A DNA stretch of 26,430 bases from an uncultured Bacilli bacterium (GCA_934148995.1 CAKPDM010000016.1:1-26430); one strand, 5' to 3'. Counted from the first letter of the stretch, positions 7,541-15,863 are shown. Notes: generated from the letters alone by a model not told the origin. Numbers and translations are program-made.

Positions 7541-8767
7541 ATGAATAGAGAACCATTAGCAAAAAAATTAGAACCAAAGTCTTTAGATGACGTTTTAGGA
7601 CAAAAACACTTAATTGGAAAAGGGGCTATTTTAAGAAATTTAGTGGAAAAGAAAAAATTAGTTTCAATGATTTTGTATGGAAAGCCTGGTATTGGAAAGA
7701 CTTCTATTGCTAAGGCGATTGTTAATGATTTAGATATGCCTTATCGTTTTTTAAATGCAACTATTAATAATAAAAAAGATTTTGATATGGTTGTTTCTGA
7801 AGCAAAGATTTATAATGGGATGATTTTAATTATGGATGAAATTCACCGTCTTAATAAAGATAAGCAAGACTTACTTCTTCCCCAGTTAGAAAGCGGTCTA
7901 ATAACACTTATCGGTATGACAACTTCCAATCCTTATCATGCTATTAATCCGGCTATTAGAAGTAGATGTCAATTATTTGAACTTAAAGAGTTAGAAACAA
8001 CTGACATTATTGAAGGTTTAAATAACGCAGTTAAGTCTAGTTATCTTGAAGGAATTAATATTGATGATGATACTATATCTTATATTGCTAATTTAGCAGG
8101 AAGTGATCTTCGTTATGCTTATAATTTATTAGAAATTGCGTTCTTTGCTAGTAATGATCAAAAAGTTGATATTAAATTAATCAAACAAATTAATTCTAAA
8201 CCTGTCTTTTTTAGTGATAAAAATGGTGATGGGCACTATGACGTTTTATCGGCTTTTCAAAAGTCCATCAGAGGAAGTGATGTTGATGCTAGTTTATATT
8301 ACTTAGCAAGACTTATCGTAGAAGAAGACTTAGATAGTATTTACAGAAGAATGAGTGTTATCGCTTATGAAGATATCGGTCTTGCTAATCCTAGTATTGG
8401 TCCAAGAGTAATGGCAGCAATAGCAGCAGCTGAATTAGTTGGTCTTCCAGAAGCAAGAATTCCGCTTGGAACTATTGTTGTAGAAATGGCTTTATCGCCT
8501 AAGAGCAACAGTGCACATTTAGCACTTGATGAAGCAATTAATGATATAAGAAATGGTAATACTGGTAATGTACCAAATAATATAAAAACTGATTCTAAGG
8601 AATATTTATATCCACACGATTATCCTGGGGCTTATGTTTATCAAGAGTATTTACCAAAGAAGCTTAAAGGGAAAAGATACTATCATCCGAAAACGATTGG
8701 ATATGAAAAGAATATCAAGAGTTATTATGACTTTATCGAGAATATGAAAAAGAAGGCTAATCACTAG
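7541..8767 (+). CDS. rarA: Replication-associated recombination protein A (MgsA/RarA AAA+ ATPase)
   Basis: RarA is a clamp-loader-like AAA+ ATPase that acts at stalled replication forks and interacts with single-stranded-DNA-binding protein. The 408 residues show the family start (LAKKLEPKSLDDVLGQKHLI), Walker A GKPGIGKTS with Lys53, Walker B LIMDE (Asp99-Glu100) and sensor TTSNP. The C-terminal part has the typical RMSVIAYEDIGLANP and YPHDYPGAYVYQEYLP. The start is supported by GGGAGG eight bases upstream. It is the only long gene on the plus strand here and is divergent from mutS. Its stop overlaps the stop of the metal ATPase gene on the other strand within CTAG. Confidence 0.96.
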   Translation: MNREPLAKKLEPKSLDDVLGQKHLIGKGAILRNLVEKKKLVSMILYGKPGIGKTSIAKAIVNDLDMPYRFLNATINNKKDFDMVVSEAKIYNGMILIMDEIHRLNKDKQDLLLPQLESGLITLIGMTTSNPYHAINPAIRSRCQLFELKELETTDIIEGLNNAVKSSYLEGINIDDDTISYIANLAGSDLRYAYNLLEIAFFASNDQKVDIKLIKQINSKPVFFSDKNGDGHYDVLSAFQKSIRGSDVDASLYYLARLIVEEDLDSIYRRMSVIAYEDIGLANPSIGPRVMAAIAAAELVGLPEARIPLGTIVVEMALSPKSNSAHLALDEAINDIRNGNTGNVPNNIKTDSKEYLYPHDYPGAYVYQEYLPKKLKGKRYYHPKTIGYEKNIKSYYDFIENMKKKANH

Positions 8768-10797
8768 TCCTTCTTATATTTTTTTATTATGCGCAAAGTG
8801 TTTAGAATAGTTAGTAAAGTTACACCAGTATCACCAAAAACCGCCATCCACATATTAGCTATTCCTACAATACTTAATAGTAAAATGATAACTTTAACAC
8901 TCATAGCAAAGATTAAATTTTCTTTAATAATTTTTTTAGTATATTTAGAAATATTAATAGCTAAAGGAATACGATCTAAATCATCACTCATTAAAACTAT
9001 GTCACTGGCTTCAATAGCTGAGTCAGTTCCTACACCACCCATCGAAATACCAATATCAGCTCTTTTAAGAACCGGTGCATCGTTAATTCCATCACCAACA
9101 AAAACAGTTATTTTGCCATTAGCACTGACTTTCTCAAAGTTTTCAAACTTATCAGTTGGTAACATTTCATATTTTATTTCATCTATGCCCAGTTTATGGC
9201 CAATATTTAAAGCCACTTCCTTTTTATCACCAGTAAACATATAGGTTTTAATATTAGCAGTTTTTAAAGAAGCAATTGCTTCCTTAGCATGATCTTTTAT
9301 GCCATCATCAATCGAAATAGAAGCGATATGATCACCATCAATATTTAGATGTAAGATAGCACTATGTTTACAATTACATAGTTTTTTATTACCGATAAAT
9401 ATCTTCTTTTTATTTAAGGTAAAACTTATTCCTTGACCAGTTATCTCTTTGAAATCTAAAACATCACTATTATCAACTTTCGTATCTTTTAGTTTCATAA
9501 TTGATTTAGCAATCGGATGATCAGAGTAAGACTCCCCTTTTCTTAAAATATCAATGATATCAGCCATTTTATATTTAGAGCTTTTATCAGTTATTTCAAT
9601 ATTGGTTACTCTAAATGCTCCATCGGTAAGAGTTCCTGTCTTATCAAAGATTATACTAGTAGTATTACTTAAATTATCAAGATAATTACTACCTTTTATT
9701 AATATTCCCTTTTTACTAGCAACCCCAATTCCGGTGAAATAAGATAGTGGAATAGATATTGCAATAGCACATGGACAAGATACTACTAAGAAAGTAAGTC
9801 CTCTGTAAATGCTCTTAGCAAAAGGAACACCAAATAACGGTAATATTATAGTAATTAAAATAGCTAAAATAATGATAGTGGGAGTATAAACTTTACTTAC
9901 TTTAGATATTGTTGTTTCTGTTTTAGTTTTCTTATCAGTAGCACTTTCTAATAAGTTAAGAATCTTTGAAACAGTAGAATTTTCAAATTCCGAAGTGGCT
10001 TTCATCTCAATTACATCACTAGTATTAATACTTCCCGATAAAACGTCAGTACCAACAGTAACATCTACTAACTCTGTCTCTCCTGTTAAGCATGAAGTAT
10101 CTAACTTACTACTTCCTTTAGTAATTACACCATCAACTGGAATCTTTTCGCCCTTCTTGATAACTAAGATATCTCCTATTTTAACTTTCTCTACTTCGAT
10201 TTTTTCGCCACTTTTTAAAGTAGCAAAAGGTTCTTTAATATCTAATAAGTCTTTTATAGATTTTCTAGAGTTATTAATCGCCTTCTCTTCTAATATTTTA
10301 CCAATCGTATATAAAGCTACTACCATCATCCCTTCTAAGACTTCTCCTAAGAAGAAAGCACCAATACAAGAGATAGTGATTAAAGCATTTTCATTAATAC
10401 CATTTCCTTTTACAAGTAGTTTTAAAGCATTAGTAGCAGGTTTATACAATAGTAAAGAATATGATATAAGATAAAGGATGGTCTTTAAAACACTAGGTAA
10501 TGGTAGAAAATAACCAAGTAACAAAATTATCACTGCTACAATTAGAGCACTAAGATGAAACTCCGTCTCTTTTAAGACAACTTCATTTTCAGTAATATAA
10601 GCATCTGGTTCTACACTTTTTATTAATTTATTCAACTCTTCCAAGCTATAATTCTTATCAGACTCATAAGACACCTTACAAGTGTTAAAATTAACAGAAG
10701 CATTTTGAAAATCTTCATGATCATTTAACATTTCTTCAATTTCTCTTGCACAATTAGCACAATCTAGATTATTGATACTATATTTATATTTAGTCAT
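8764..10797 (-). CDS. cadA: P1B-type heavy-metal-exporting ATPase (CadA/ZntA-like)
   Basis: This membrane pump uses ATP to expel soft divalent metals (Cd, Zn, Pb class). The 677 residues show one N-terminal HMA domain with LDCANC (Cys13, Cys16), paired helices at about 82-118 and 136-165, and the actuator motif CLTGET (236-241). The metal-binding CPC is at 341-343, the phosphorylated Asp385 is in DKTGTLTDG, HP is in SDHPIAKS, and GDGINDAP is followed by the last two helices. CPC with a cadmium-type repressor upstream favours Cd/Zn over Cu, but the metal is inferred. Its start overlaps the repressor gene by eight bases, so they form one operon. The gene ends tail-to-tail with rarA. Confidence 0.93.
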   Translation of the reverse strand: MTKYKYSINNLDCANCAREIEEMLNDHEDFQNASVNFNTCKVSYESDKNYSLEELNKLIKSVEPDAYITENEVVLKETEFHLSALIVAVIILLLGYFLPLPSVLKTILYLISYSLLLYKPATNALKLLVKGNGINENALITISCIGAFFLGEVLEGMMVVALYTIGKILEEKAINNSRKSIKDLLDIKEPFATLKSGEKIEVEKVKIGDILVIKKGEKIPVDGVITKGSSKLDTSCLTGETELVDVTVGTDVLSGSINTSDVIEMKATSEFENSTVSKILNLLESATDKKTKTETTISKVSKVYTPTIIILAILITIILPLFGVPFAKSIYRGLTFLVVSCPCAIAISIPLSYFTGIGVASKKGILIKGSNYLDNLSNTTSIIFDKTGTLTDGAFRVTNIEITDKSSKYKMADIIDILRKGESYSDHPIAKSIMKLKDTKVDNSDVLDFKEITGQGISFTLNKKKIFIGNKKLCNCKHSAILHLNIDGDHIASISIDDGIKDHAKEAIASLKTANIKTYMFTGDKKEVALNIGHKLGIDEIKYEMLPTDKFENFEKVSANGKITVFVGDGINDAPVLKRADIGISMGGVGTDSAIEASDIVLMSDDLDRIPLAINISKYTKKIIKENLIFAMSVKVIILLLSIVGIANMWMAVFGDTGVTLLTILNTLRIIKKYKKD

Positions 10798-11170
10798 TAT
10801 TGGCTCCTCTCATTTTATGATTTATATGTTCCATACCAATCTCATACAATTTATTTATATGTTCATCATCTAAAGTATAGTAGACTTCTTTTCCAGACTT
10901 TCGATATTTAACTATTTCAGCAGCACGTAAAAGAGCTAACTGATGCGATATTGAAGACTTAGTCATATTTAAAACATTCGCAATATCACCCACACACATC
11001 TCATGACTATCCAAAGTCCAAATAATATTAAGACGAGTTTTATCACCCAAAAGTTTAAATAATTCTGATAATTTCACCAATTCATCAGGATCAGGTTTAT
11101 TCTTCAAAGCAATCGCAACTGCTTCTTCATCAATAGTATTACAGTCACAAGCCAATTCTTTTCTTTCCAT
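10790..11170 (-). CDS. cadC: ArsR/SmtB-family metal-sensing repressor (CadC-like)
   Basis: The 126-residue winged-helix repressor is released from DNA by metal. The recognition helix is in MTKSSISHQLALLRAA. Two sensor sites appear intact. The alpha5 zinc site follows Asp-x-His-x10-His-x2-His (Asp102, His104, His115, His118), as in CzrA/SmtB. An N-terminal cysteine site uses Cys8, Cys10 and Cys59. CadC proteins usually have CxC in the alpha3 region, but here that second Cys is Gly61, so the thiol site has three visible ligands. The start is ATG at 11170 with an AAGGAG ribosome site. Two inverted repeats in the promoter just upstream are its likely operators. Confidence 0.92.
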   Translation of the reverse strand: MERKELACDCNTIDEEAVAIALKNKPDPDELVKLSELFKLLGDKTRLNIIWTLDSHEMCVGDIANVLNMTKSSISHQLALLRAAEIVKYRKSGKEVYYTLDDEHINKLYEIGMEHINHKMRGANND

Positions 11171-11188
11171 TTATATTATCTCCTTTAG

Positions 11189-11238
11189 TTGAATTACTAT
11201 TCAATTATATTATAGTTGAATACCTATTCACCCGTCAA
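11189..11238 (-). promoter_or_regulatory. Promoter and two operators of the cadC-cadA operon
   Basis: TTGACG (11238-11233), an 18-base spacer and TATAAT (11214-11209). One inverted repeat, TGAATA-N2-TATTCA (11217-11230), fills the spacer. A second, TTGAAT-N4-ATTCAA (11189-11204), lies just downstream of the -10. Both match the ArsR/CadC type of dyad, so repressor binding would block RNA polymerase. Confidence 0.8.
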
Positions 11239-11252
11239 GATAAAATTCCATC

Positions 11253-11285
11253 AAAAAAGCCGACAAGATTAGTCAGCTATTTTTT
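11253..11285 (-). terminator. Intrinsic terminator after the variable surface-protein gene
   Basis: The seven-pair stem AGCTGAC/GTCGGCT (one G-U) has a 7-base loop and is followed by six Ts on the minus strand. A-rich sequence on the other side makes it potentially active both ways, isolating the surface-protein gene from the cad promoter. Confidence 0.8.
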
Positions 11286-11287
11286 AA

Positions 11288-13159
11288 TTAAGATTTAACA
11301 ACGTATGGATTTAGCGCTGTTCCATCACCTTTAGTAATTTGTGTATCTGCCTTTAGATTGATAACTGGACGGGCCCCAAAGGAATACGTCACGTCATTCC
11401 AAGCGTTCAAACCGCCCGAAGGAAGGACGTCCCAAACGTACGCATTAGAGGCGTTAGAACGGAAGAGAGACGGAGACAGCGTCCAAGTGTATTGGCCATT
11501 ATATAGATAATAATTACTATTTGCTACACCTACAACTCCTCCAGCCATTGATGCTTCATCTGCTGTAATTAATGACACTGGATAATCTAATTTTGCGCTC
11601 TCATTTGTAAGTGTAAATTTATCACTATCTTGTGCACATTTTAAACTTGGTGCTCTTCTTAATGTTAAACGACCATATGCCCCATAAGTTGTTGTTGGTG
11701 TTGTTAAATAACCTGAGCCACTAGTTACACTTCTATCATTGCAAAATGTTGTATCTGCTAAATATGAAGTATAGGCTGTCATGTTATTTTTATACCAGGT
11801 ATCTAGAGTCGTCTTTATTGATGAGTTTGTTGTGTTTGTTACTGCATCTGCATAACTATCACTACTATATGATATTGGCTGTACTATCATTGTTGTTTCA
11901 TTTGAGTAACCCGTTACTTTATAAACTACATTACAGCTTGTGTTTAAGCAACTATATAAATTATTTTTTACTATTTCATCATGATTATCTTTCCAGGTTA
12001 GTTGCTTGATATCTCCGGTTAAAGTAAATTTCTTGGTTGATTCATCAAATGTATATCCGGTTCCAAAATTATATTTTTGCGTATTGGTAAACCAAGTATA
12101 TCCTGTTGTTCCATTACTTTCATGTAATGAAAATTTTTCATTGTACTTATAACCAACATAAGTTGGATCCCAATATTTATTATTATATTGTGAATTTCCA
12201 ATTGTTACTGCTGTTCCTGTATCTGATGTATTTTTTCCTGAATAGATCAAACGAATGCTTCCATCTCCATTTCGACGGATAATTCTCCACATAAATCCAG
12301 CGAATGACACATAATTATTTCTTACTGCTCCACGATAATAATAACTAGTTCCATCATCATCGTCTGCTGCATATAATCCATCTGTTTCACTACTATTGGG
12401 TGCAATTTTAGCAAAGTTTGGTGTTCCTTTTGCTACGATTGCTGCTCCAGCTGCATCCGTTGATGCTTCATGATTATTCATTACTAGCATACAATCTGAA
12501 AGTTTTGTAAATCCGTTATCTTTACAATATGTATCTTCTGCTTGAGCTACAGTATCTGATGTTTGTCCATAAACGTTTACTTTTACTTTGTAAACTAATC
12601 CCCCATTATCATTTTGTGGATTGTAGCTTTCATCTACCCATAATCTTAATCTATATTTTACTTCTGTTGTTCCTTGTTGATTTAAGTTTCCTGTATATAG
12701 ACTCATCATATCAGCAGGACGACCTGTATATCCATTACCTGATGTTTCTTCATAATATGTACGAGGTGCCATTACTTCTGTTTCTTTTCCGTTTTCATCT
12801 ACTGTTGTCAAATAATATCTGATATTACTTCCGCTAAAAGTATTTCCGCTCTCTTCTTTGGCTGCTATTTCATAGTTGATATCTGTATTACCGGTGATTG
12901 ATGATTTTACTGTAAAATCAAAATATTCACCAGCTTTCAACCTTGTTTTTCCGGTTGCTATTGTTGTGGGCAATGCATCTGTCATTGCAATCGTGTTTGT
13001 ACTTTCTACATATTCCATAGTTATTGTACCGGTTGTGATTGTATTTAACTTTTGACCAGTTCCCGCGTAGTTAAATGCTGCATAACTGATACCTACTATT
13101 GCTATTAGTAAGACAAAAACTATTAATATTAAGATGAAATCTTTCTTTTTATTTTTCAT
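11288..13159 (-). CDS. Surface protein with TasA-like N-terminus and DGR-type variable C-terminal lectin-like domain
   Basis: From the ATG at 13159 (preferred over TTG at 13165) the product has 623 residues. An export helix lies at about 6-27, ending in GISYAAF as in SipW-type signal regions. A beta-rich domain follows to about 200 with TITMEY and YRLRLWVD. A Cys-containing region then leads to FAGFMWRIIRRNGDGSIRL at about 290, and the last ~150 residues resemble the C-type-lectin/formylglycine-generating-enzyme fold. These end in WTLSP, a short Asn/Ser-rich stretch, FGARPVINLK and NPYVV. DNA at 11367-11490 departs sharply in base composition and fits a diversity-generating retroelement variable region. 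Its own promoter, leader and terminator make it monocistronic. The ligand is unknown; a display or adhesion role is inferred from family. Confidence 0.85.
   Translation of the reverse strand: MKNKKKDFILILIVFVLLIAIVGISYAAFNYAGTGQKLNTITTGTITMEYVESTNTIAMTDALPTTIATGKTRLKAGEYFDFTVKSSITGNTDINYEIAAKEESGNTFSGSNIRYYLTTVDENGKETEVMAPRTYYEETSGNGYTGRPADMMSLYTGNLNQQGTTEVKYRLRLWVDESYNPQNDNGGLVYKVKVNVYGQTSDTVAQAEDTYCKDNGFTKLSDCMLVMNNHEASTDAAGAAIVAKGTPNFAKIAPNSSETDGLYAADDDDGTSYYYRGAVRNNYVSFAGFMWRIIRRNGDGSIRLIYSGKNTSDTGTAVTIGNSQYNNKYWDPTYVGYKYNEKFSLHESNGTTGYTWFTNTQKYNFGTGYTFDESTKKFTLTGDIKQLTWKDNHDEIVKNNLYSCLNTSCNVVYKVTGYSNETTMIVQPISYSSDSYADAVTNTTNSSIKTTLDTWYKNNMTAYTSYLADTTFCNDRSVTSGSGYLTTPTTTYGAYGRLTLRRAPSLKCAQDSDKFTLTNESAKLDYPVSLITADEASMAGGVVGVANSNYYLYNGQYTWTLSPSLFRSNASNAYVWDVLPSGGLNAWNDVTYSFGARPVINLKADTQITKGDGTALNPYVVKS
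11367..11490 (-). other. Putative DGR variable region (VR)
   Basis: On the coding strand the stretch 11371-11480 is about 55% G+C with only about 12% A by hand count, inside an AT-rich gene. It encodes WTLSP through FGARP. Most codons end in C or T (CTC, TTC, AAC, GCC, TAC, GAC, GTC, TCC), as expected when AAY codons of a template are copied with adenine mutation. The 3' edge is a G/C run (GGGGCCCGTCC), as at the homing site of known DGR targets. No template repeat or reverse transcriptase is in the window. Confidence 0.6.
13001..13159 (-). repeat. Dispersed direct repeat, copy 2
   Basis: This is the partner of 48-206: 159 bp aligned without gaps, covering the first 53 codons. Similarity continues upstream in the leader (CTAAAATAGAAAG, the hairpin and the promoter) but with gaps. 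Confidence 0.85.
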
Positions 13160-13194
13160 GATCAAAACCTACACTTTCTATTTTAGTATTTAAC

Positions 13195-13233
13195 AAAAAA
13201 GATAGATTTATACCTTTTTGATATTAATCTATC
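13195..13233 (-). terminator. Terminator-like hairpin in the leader of the variable surface-protein gene
   Basis: GATAGATT/AATCTATC forms eight pairs, extended past one mismatch by five more around an AAAAA loop, then six Ts. It lies between promoter and start codon, about 35 bases ahead of the ATG. The inner stem bases differ from the left copy, yet pairing is kept. Confidence 0.6.
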
Positions 13234-13357
13234 ATTGAAAAAAGAAAGTAGGTTTACTACTTCTTGAATCAGAATTTAATTGTTGACAGTTTTTTACTAC
13301 TACCACAACTGTCTCCTACCTTCCCCATTATTGAATATCAGTATTTTTGACATTTTA

Positions 13358-13386
13358 ATAATATCATAATCTTTGACATTTAGCAA
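13358..13386 (-). promoter_or_regulatory. Promoter of the variable surface-protein gene
   Basis: TTGCTA (13386-13381), a 17-base spacer and TATTAT (13363-13358). AATGTCAA repeats occur at 13380-13373 and 13354-13347, 26 bases apart, exactly as in the left copy. The predicted leader of about 190 bases also contains a GACAGTT/AACTGTC hairpin that the other copy lacks. Confidence 0.6.
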
Positions 13387-13421
13387 TAAGGAAAAGTTGG
13401 AGTTTTTTTGAGTCTTCTTAA

Positions 13422-14234
13422 CTAATTTACAACTCTAGTATTAGCTTTGTCTTTAGAATAAGTTTTCATATCTTCTAAAATAAAATCTTTCTTAGTGATT
13501 AAATCATTGTATAATCTCGTCCGATCAGTTTCTTTACCATTATTGATGTCATTAATTAAATCATTATATTTGAATCCACTGAAATTGTTATTAAATGTAA
13601 CAATTAAATTATTTAAAGAATCAAAATTATCTTCCCCTACTTCATCTAAAATAAGTTTGATGTTACCGTCTTTTCTACTTTCTAAGATTGTATCAAAGTA
13701 TTCGTGATAAAAATCTTTTATAAAAAATGCTGCTTGCTCATATGAAGTATAAGCTTTATATCTTGCTTCTTCTTTTTCATTAAACACTGTTAAGTTGTCA
13801 TCTAACATTTTCCTAGAGATGTCTTGGGCGATAAGTTCATTTATTGTTTCATTAAATAGTTCGTAGTTTCGTCTTTCTTCTTTCTCGTTTTATCTTTTAT
13901 CACTTAAAGAAGAAATCAGCATTGATGTTTTATACTCGAAAGATGAGTTGTCATGAAAAAAGAGATTCTTTTCTTCTAATAGGTCATGTTTATTTAATTC
14001 TTCATCAAGGAATTTTTGAGTATACTTAGTTTCAAGTCTTCCTATATATGTTCCAAGTTCACTGATATCTTGATATGCAATAAAAATAGCATTTGTAAAT
14101 TTTTCTTTTATCTGTTCTTTTTTAGCTTCTCCATAGAATTTAGCAAATCCTTCTAAGTATGTATCAATATTGTTTCTTAAATATTCTGTAGAGTTTAATA
14201 GTGCTAATTCTTGTTCTGTCATTATTTCAATCAT
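13422..14234 (-). pseudogene. Hypothetical gene interrupted by an in-frame TAA
   Basis: Two ORFs (114 residues from 14234 and 128 residues from 13808) are the same reading frame separated only by TAA at 13892-13890. The 27 codons between that stop and the internal ATG read on as Lys/Glu-rich sequence (NEKEERRNYELFNETINELI). Without the stop the product would be about 270 residues, mostly helical and charged, with no signal peptide or membrane segment. I do not recognise the family. It overlaps the preceding gene by ATGA, at the end of the lipid/MgtC operon. It is either a single nonsense mutation or two separately translated parts. No good ribosome site precedes the second ATG. Confidence 0.65.
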
Positions 14235-14515
14235 TCCAAATAAGATTTAAATTGGACATAATTGGCAGGATAAGTACCTTGTCCATGATATTCTTTTACT
14301 TCATTAAAAGCGGTAACTTTTATAAAATATTCTTCGCCATCAATTGTATTACTGGCTAGTGATTCTCTCTTCCAAGAAAGAAAGTAATTAAGGAGATTGA
14401 AGAAATCATCTTTGGTAATTGTTTTATAACTGCCATTGATAAAACTTTTATCTGTTAAGTTTAATATATATTCTTCCTTACTACCATTTGCTACTAACAA
14501 TATTTCTATTTTCAT
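14231..14515 (-). CDS. Hypothetical protein, 94 aa
   Basis: This small soluble protein is predicted to be mixed alpha/beta, with a central FFNLLNYFLSWKRE helix and a C-terminal YHGQGTYPANYVQFKSYLE. It has no motif I recognise, no signal and no Cys pair. It begins 17 bases after mgtC ends and its stop overlaps the next ORF's start, so it belongs to the operon. The partner gene downstream is interrupted. The pair could be a recently acquired module, but nothing in the sequence gives a function. Confidence 0.7.
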   Translation of the reverse strand: MKIEILLVANGSKEEYILNLTDKSFINGSYKTITKDDFFNLLNYFLSWKRESLASNTIDGEEYFIKVTAFNEVKEYHGQGTYPANYVQFKSYLE

Positions 14516-14532
14516 TTTATTTTCTCACTTAA

Positions 14533-15252
14533 TTAGATATCTTCTTCATCTAACAATTCTTCTACATCTTTAGTATCTGATAGCCTCTTCCAACCAGAAG
14601 AAATAATACCTGGTTCTATTACTATTCTATTGACAAGTTCTTCTAGTAAAGAAGTACCATCTTTAGGAATATTAAAAGTCGCATACATTCTAAGTTTTCC
14701 ATCTTCTAAATCAGTTGTATCAACACTAACTAAACTAGCTTCCGTGTTATTAGTACTTTGACTGATTAAAGTTCTTATTAAAAATTCTTGTTCTTCATTA
14801 GTTACTACTCTAAGTCGATACTTATCAAATTGTGTTTTTTCTAAATGCTTTAAATTAAGTTTTCTAGTAATATTTCTTAAAACAACATTAGCTAGTAAAA
14901 TAAATAACGTACCTACTAAGGCTTCAAGAAGAAATCCAGCAGCACAAAGTGTTCCAATGGCAGCATCACACCACAAAGTAGCAGCAGTATCTAGTCCCTT
15001 GATATTTCCTTTATCTTTTAAAATAACACCAGCTCCTAAAAAACCAATACCTGATACAACCTGTGCTGCTATTCTTGAAACATCTTTAGCATTAGTAAGA
15101 AGTGAAAAACTAACAAAGAGAAAAGAACCAAGACATACTAAAGCATTTGTCCTTAGACCAATTACTCTTCTTCGCCATTGTCTTTCTAGGCCAATTGCAA
15201 AACCTAGCGTAAAAGTCACAATAATTCTTAATAAAAAATCTTGATAAACCAT
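14533..15252 (-). CDS. MgtC/SapB family inner-membrane protein
   Basis: The 239 residues comprise an N-terminal membrane domain (about 1-135) with four or five helices. It carries the family motifs GFAIGLERQWRRRVIGLRTN, VVSGIGFLGAGVILK and NIKGLDTAATLWCDAAIG. A soluble C-terminal ACT-like domain (about 140-225) follows. MgtC proteins in pathogens modulate ATP synthase, potassium or magnesium homeostasis. In other bacteria the role is unsettled. It starts two bases after the acyltransferase gene ends, with GAGGAG as ribosome site, so it is co-expressed with membrane-lipid genes. Confidence 0.9.
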   Translation of the reverse strand: MVYQDFLLRIIVTFTLGFAIGLERQWRRRVIGLRTNALVCLGSFLFVSFSLLTNAKDVSRIAAQVVSGIGFLGAGVILKDKGNIKGLDTAATLWCDAAIGTLCAAGFLLEALVGTLFILLANVVLRNITRKLNLKHLEKTQFDKYRLRVVTNEEQEFLIRTLISQSTNNTEASLVSVDTTDLEDGKLRMYATFNIPKDGTSLLEELVNRIVIEPGIISSGWKRLSDTKDVEELLDEEDI

Positions 15253-15254
15253 TT

Positions 15255-15863
15255 CTACTTCTCCTCTTCTTCTAAATTTTGTTTCATTAAGCTTTCTACT
15301 TCTTGATAAAGTTTATTGTTTGCTTCTTCTAAATCCATGTCTTCTACTTTAAAGGGCGTACCATATCTAATAGTTAAGTTCTTACTTCTAAATTTATAGT
15401 CTCCTGTTAGGCCAAAAGGAACAATAGTAGCATTAGTCTTTTTAGCCATTGATACTGTTCCAAACTTAAATGGTAGTAGAAAAACATCTTTTGTTTTATT
15501 CCTTGTTCCCTCAGGGAAAAGGCCAATAGCACCATCATTTCTTAAAACACTTAAAGCTTTTTCCGTAGCATTATGGTCTTTAATACTTCGATCAACCGGA
15601 ATACAACCGACCAGCTTGAAAAACCAAGCCATTTTACCATCAAAGTATTCCCTCTTCGCCATATAGTGAATTACTCTTTTAGTAGCCATTATAGTTAAGC
15701 ACTGGTCATAGATATGTTTATGGTTACCTACTATTAAGATAGGTCCTTCCTTAGGAATAACTTCTTTATTAATAATTTTTGGATTATAATAAATTCGAAA
15801 TAATACACGCATAAGGGGAGTAAGTAACTTATAACCTACTTCTCCTTTAAATCTTTTCTTCAT
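15255..15863 (-). CDS. plsC: PlsC-type 1-acylglycerol-3-phosphate acyltransferase (copy 1)
   Basis: This enzyme transfers an acyl chain to the 2-position of lysophosphatidic acid or a related lysolipid. The 202 residues include the catalytic HX4D motif (NHKHIYD, His48 and Asp53) and the phosphate-binding FPEGTR at 116-121. A hydrophobic N-terminal stretch (about 13-25) fits membrane association. It overlaps the ligase gene upstream by 17 bases. A second, diverged copy lies on the other side of that ligase. Confidence 0.88.
   Translation of the reverse strand: MKKRFKGEVGYKLLTPLMRVLFRIYYNPKIINKEVIPKEGPILIVGNHKHIYDQCLTIMATKRVIHYMAKREYFDGKMAWFFKLVGCIPVDRSIKDHNATEKALSVLRNDGAIGLFPEGTRNKTKDVFLLPFKFGTVSMAKKTNATIVPFGLTGDYKFRSKNLTIRYGTPFKVEDMDLEEANNKLYQEVESLMKQNLEEEEK

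Noticed and set aside
8789..10474. Plus-strand ORFs 8789-9244 and 9995-10474 opposite the metal ATPase
   Set aside because: They are antisense shadows of conserved CadA domains with no start signals.
11746..12822. ORFs on both strands inside the surface-protein gene (11746-12009 +, 12019-12201 -, 12529-12822 +)
   Set aside because: They lie wholly within a well-supported gene, have no ribosome sites, and their Leu/Tyr-rich sequences are typical of antisense or off-frame readings of a Ser/Thr-rich gene.
48..13159. The 159-bp direct repeats as ends of a composite mobile element
   Set aside because: The DNA between them holds mutS, tkt and rarA, and the repeats are coding starts of paralogs, so gene duplication explains them better.
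13482..15244. Plus-strand ORFs 13495-13707 and 14957-15244
   Set aside because: They are antisense to the interrupted hypothetical gene and to mgtC, without ribosome sites.
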